Shown piece by piece: positions 30,123-32,275 of a DNA stretch of 32,275 nt. Source of the stretch: Eubacteriales bacterium (GTDB lineage: Bacteria > Bacillota > Clostridia > Oscillospirales > Acutalibacteraceae). The stretch lies in NCBI GenBank assembly GCA_029219885.1, contig JAQXUH010000020.1, positions 1 to 32,275 on the forward strand, written 5' to 3'. The notes under the pieces were generated by a model, which had not been told where the DNA came from, made no database searches, and worked only from the letters and a program-made list of their open reading frames with translations. Each line of letters opens with the position of its first letter. Position 1 is the stretch's first letter. The position numbers were made by a program, and so were the translations under genes.

Positions 30123-31502
30123 CTATTTATTCTCCTTGTATGGCTTCTTTTCAGTTACCCAATCTTCCTTGTTTTTCTGCTTTGCTCTTGCTACTGATAA
30201 AGCGTTGTCGGGAATATCGTCTGTTATTGTTGAGCCTGCCGCGATATAAGCGTTTTCGCCAACCTTAACAGGTGCAATAAGATTTGTGTTACAGCCGATA
30301 AAAGCTCCGTCCTTAATCTCTGTGCGGTGCTTTTTCTTTCCGTCATAATTGCAGGTAACAGTACCGCAGCCGAAATTAACTCTTTCTCCTACATCGCTGT
30401 CGCCGATATAGGTCAGGTGGGCACTTTTACTGCCTTTGCCGATAACGGAATTTTTCACCTCAACAAAATTGCCGATGTGAACATTTTCTCCGAGAACGGA
30501 ATTGTTCCTGATTTTAACAAAGGGACCTGCGTCTGCTCCGTTTTCTACTTTACTGTCAAGAACCTTGCAGTTGTCAAGAGCAACATTGTCACCGATTTCA
30601 CAGCTGTCAATATATGTGTTAGGACCGATTGTGCAGTCCTTGCCGATAACAGTATCACCGATAATAATTGTGTTGGGAAGAATTACTGTTGAACTGCCGA
30701 TTTTAACATCTTTTCCAATCATTACGCCGTCGGTACAAGGAATATCAACGCCCTCAACCATAAGACGCTCGTTAATATTTCTCCTCATAATCGAGGTTAA
30801 GCCGTTTAACTGCTTTCTGTCGTTTGCACCTAAGATTACCTCGCTGTTTTCAACAACATATGCACCGGCATTCTTTCCTGCGTTAAGAAGTATTTCAAGG
30901 CTGTCGGTAAGGTAATATTCGTTCTGTGCGTTGTTGTTTGTGATTTTTGAAAGAGCGTAGAGCAAATCACCGCCGTTAAACCAATAACATCCGGCATTTG
31001 ACTCGTTAATCTTCTTCTGCTCCTCGTCGGCGTCCTTGTGCTCAATAATTCTTTCAAGCTTGCCGTTTTCGTCACGCTTGATATGACCGATGCCGTTGGT
31101 GTCCTCAACAATAGCACTGATGAGAGTAATGGAGTTGTTATTCTCCTTGTGATAAGCGTAAGCCTTGTTGATAGTTTCAGCGTCCATAAGAGGGCCGTCG
31201 CCGTTTAAAATGAGGATATCGTCCTCTGTGTGCTCCTTGATGAATTCCGTCGCCTGCATTACTGCGTGACCTGTACCAAGCTGCGGCTCCTGAAGAGCTG
31301 TTTTAATGTCGGCAGACAGATGTGCCTCTACCTCGTCGTGGCGGTAGCCTGTAATAACACAGATATCCTCTGCTCCCGCTTCCTTTACAGCGTCAACAAC
31401 ATAATCAATCATAGGCTTGAAAAGAACACAGCACATAACCTTAGGGCAGTCTGCCTTCATTCTTGTTCCTTTTCCCCCTGCAAGAATTATCGCACATTTC
31501 AT
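30123..31502 (-). CDS. glmU: Bifunctional UDP-GlcNAc pyrophosphorylase / glucosamine-1-phosphate acetyltransferase
   Basis: GlmU makes UDP-N-acetylglucosamine, the entry point to peptidoglycan and teichoic acid synthesis. The 459-aa protein has the N-terminal nucleotidyltransferase (LAGGKGTRM at 7-15, QLGTGHAVMQA, LNGDGPLM) and, from about residue 255, a left-handed beta-helix of hexapeptide repeats. The helix carries the acetyltransferase residues in GNFVEVKNS, AHLTYIGD (catalytic His) and CGTVTCNYDG. LAGG instead of the usual LAAG and the segment KVMCCVLFKP instead of KxLHPVxGKP are divergent but lie outside the key contacts. The start is ATG 31502, with GGAGG upstream. It ends in TAG, immediately followed by the VanW gene. 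Confidence 0.95.
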   Translation of the reverse strand: MKCAIILAGGKGTRMKADCPKVMCCVLFKPMIDYVVDAVKEAGAEDICVITGYRHDEVEAHLSADIKTALQEPQLGTGHAVMQATEFIKEHTEDDILILNGDGPLMDAETINKAYAYHKENNNSITLISAIVEDTNGIGHIKRDENGKLERIIEHKDADEEQKKINESNAGCYWFNGGDLLYALSKITNNNAQNEYYLTDSLEILLNAGKNAGAYVVENSEVILGANDRKQLNGLTSIMRRNINERLMVEGVDIPCTDGVMIGKDVKIGSSTVILPNTIIIGDTVIGKDCTIGPNTYIDSCEIGDNVALDNCKVLDSKVENGADAGPFVKIRNNSVLGENVHIGNFVEVKNSVIGKGSKSAHLTYIGDSDVGERVNFGCGTVTCNYDGKKKHRTEIKDGAFIGCNTNLIAPVKVGENAYIAAGSTITDDIPDNALSVARAKQKNKEDWVTEKKPYKENK

Positions 31503-31542
31503 AGGAATATCCTCCGTAAATTCTGTATTTAATCAAGATTAT

Positions 31543-31571
31543 ATTATAATTGATATTACCCAATTATGCAA
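31543..31571 (-). promoter_or_regulatory. Candidate promoter of glmU
   Basis: On the minus strand, TTGCAT (31571-31566) and TATAAT (31548-31543) are spaced by 17 bp. A second TATAAT overlaps at 31543-31538. Confidence 0.5.
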
Positions 31572-31629
31572 CAAAAGTTGTGATTTTTCAAGAGGAATAA
31601 TTATAAAGGTAAAAATTTATAAAAAATGT

Positions 31630-31658
31630 TTGTATTTTATTTCATATTATGTTATAAT
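31630..31658 (+). promoter_or_regulatory. Candidate promoter of ppdK
   Basis: TTGTAT (31630-31635) and a perfect TATAAT (31653-31658) are spaced by 17 bp, about 100 bp before the start codon, leaving a long untranslated leader. Confidence 0.55.
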
Positions 31659-31672
31659 GCTATCGCATTATA
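31653..31672. promoter_or_regulatory. Perfect 8-bp dyad overlapping the ppdK -10 box, possible operator
   Basis: TATAATGC (31653-31660), TATC, then GCATTATA (31665-31672) form a perfect inverted repeat that starts exactly at the -10 box. A further dyad, TGACGTT (31676-31682) with AACGTCA (31701-31707), enclosing TTTAC-TGC-GTAAA, lies in the leader. Either an operator or a leader RNA structure is possible. Confidence 0.35.
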
Positions 31673-31759
31673 CTATGACGTTGTGCGATTTACTGCGTAA
31701 AACGTCAAATCAAGTATAAAAGTCTAAAAAGATGTTAATTAATTTAGGAGGTATTCTCA

Positions 31760-32275
31760 ATGGCAAAAAAGTATTGCTACCTTTTCTCAGAGGGTAATGC
31801 TAACATGAGAGAGCTTCTCGGCGGTAAGGGTGCTAACCTTGCAGAAATGACCAACATCGGTCTTCCTGTTCCTCAGGGTTTCACCATTACAACAGAGGCT
31901 TGTACACAGTACTACGAGGACGGCCGTGAAATCAACGACGATATTATGGCTGAAATCAACGAGTACATCGTAAAGATGGAAGAAATCACCGGTAAGAAGT
32001 TCGGTGACAAGGAGAACCCACTTCTTGTTTCTGTTCGTTCAGGTGCAAGAGCATCAATGCCTGGTATGATGGATACAATCCTCAACCTCGGTCTTAACGA
32101 AGAGGTTGTTGAGGTTATGGCTGAAAAGTCAGGTAATCCAAGATGGGCTTGGGACTGCTACAGAAGATTCATTCAGATGTATTCTGACGTAGTTATGGAA
32201 GTTGGTAAGAAGTATTTTGAAGAGCTTATCGACAAGATGAAGGCTGAGAAGGGCGTAACTCAGGACGTTGAGCTT
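31760..32275 (+). CDS. ppdK: Pyruvate, phosphate dikinase, N-terminal part (3' end outside the window)
   Basis: The first 172 codons of PPDK are present. The enzyme interconverts PEP and pyruvate using ATP/AMP and phosphate/pyrophosphate, and in anaerobes often replaces pyruvate kinase. The sequence starts [20 protein letters not shown], followed by [23 protein letters not shown] and [23 protein letters not shown]. These are the nucleotide-binding domain signatures of PPDK rather than of PEP synthase. AGGAGG lies 8 bases before the ATG. The frame is open to the last base, so the phosphohistidine and PEP-binding domains are not in view. Confidence 0.95.
   Translation, partial: MAKKYCYLFSEGNANMRELLGGKGANLAEMTNIGLPVPQGFTITTEACTQYYEDGREINDDIMAEINEYIVKMEEITGKKFGDKENPLLVSVRSGARASMPGMMDTILNLGLNEEVVEVMAEKSGNPRWAWDCYRRFIQMYSDVVMEVGKKYFEELIDKMKAEKGVTQDVEL

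Overview
The window looks like core chromosome from a Gram-positive gut clostridium, most probably Oscillospiraceae/Ruminococcus-like. The evidence is moderately AT-rich DNA, strong AGGAGG-type ribosome binding sites, a heavy preference for TAA stops, the fused clostridial PurL, the split two-subunit transketolase, a class B sortase with an SPxTG substrate, and an mreBCD-pbp2-mgsA block. I saw no tRNA, rRNA, CRISPR array, transposase or phage gene. The largest gene-free gap is about 294 bp (12136-12429).

Layout. 1-849: 3' part of a beta-helix carbohydrate-binding protein, converging on a tiny minus-strand membrane protein (948-1082). 1183-2893: gamma and beta subunits of a sodium-pumping decarboxylase. 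2987-5173: PcrA helicase. 5290-8161: a cell-surface block with an SPSTG-anchored secreted protein, a class B sortase and a LytR-CpsA-Psr protein. 8183-9975: the two transketolase subunits. 10045-12135 (minus): GH36 alpha-galactosidase under its own promoter. 12321-16843: mreB-mreC-mreD-PBP2, the cell elongation machinery. 16857-17422: a methylglyoxal synthase homologue as its own unit. 17465-21197: hisS-aspS-yfbR. 21372-27741 (minus): purL, then a small inverted-repeat element, an archaeal-type phosphoglycerate mutase/possible homoserine kinase, and O-acetylhomoserine sulfhydrylase. 27888-29168: a three-PAS protein with no output domain. 29244-31502 (minus): glmU followed directly by a VanW-type lipoprotein. 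31630-end: start of pyruvate phosphate dikinase.

The dominant theme is the cell envelope: precursor supply (GlmU), lateral wall synthesis (MreBCD/PBP2), polymer attachment (LCP), protein anchoring (sortase and substrate) and a VanW lipoprotein. Central metabolism is mixed in (transketolase, PPDK, sodium pump, PurL, MetY).

Most notable observations. (1) The MgsA homologue aligns without gaps to the E. coli enzyme around the active site but has Gly and Lys where the two catalytic aspartates (Asp71, Asp101) should be, while keeping the phosphate-binding residues. (2) The sortase reading frame is cut by an in-frame TGA five codons after and including the catalytic Arg, and the frame continues beyond it with a sortase-like last strand. 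(3) A homoserine-kinase-like ApgM lies next to MetY. (4) A well-formed 44-codon membrane protein gene is hidden on the minus strand near the left end.
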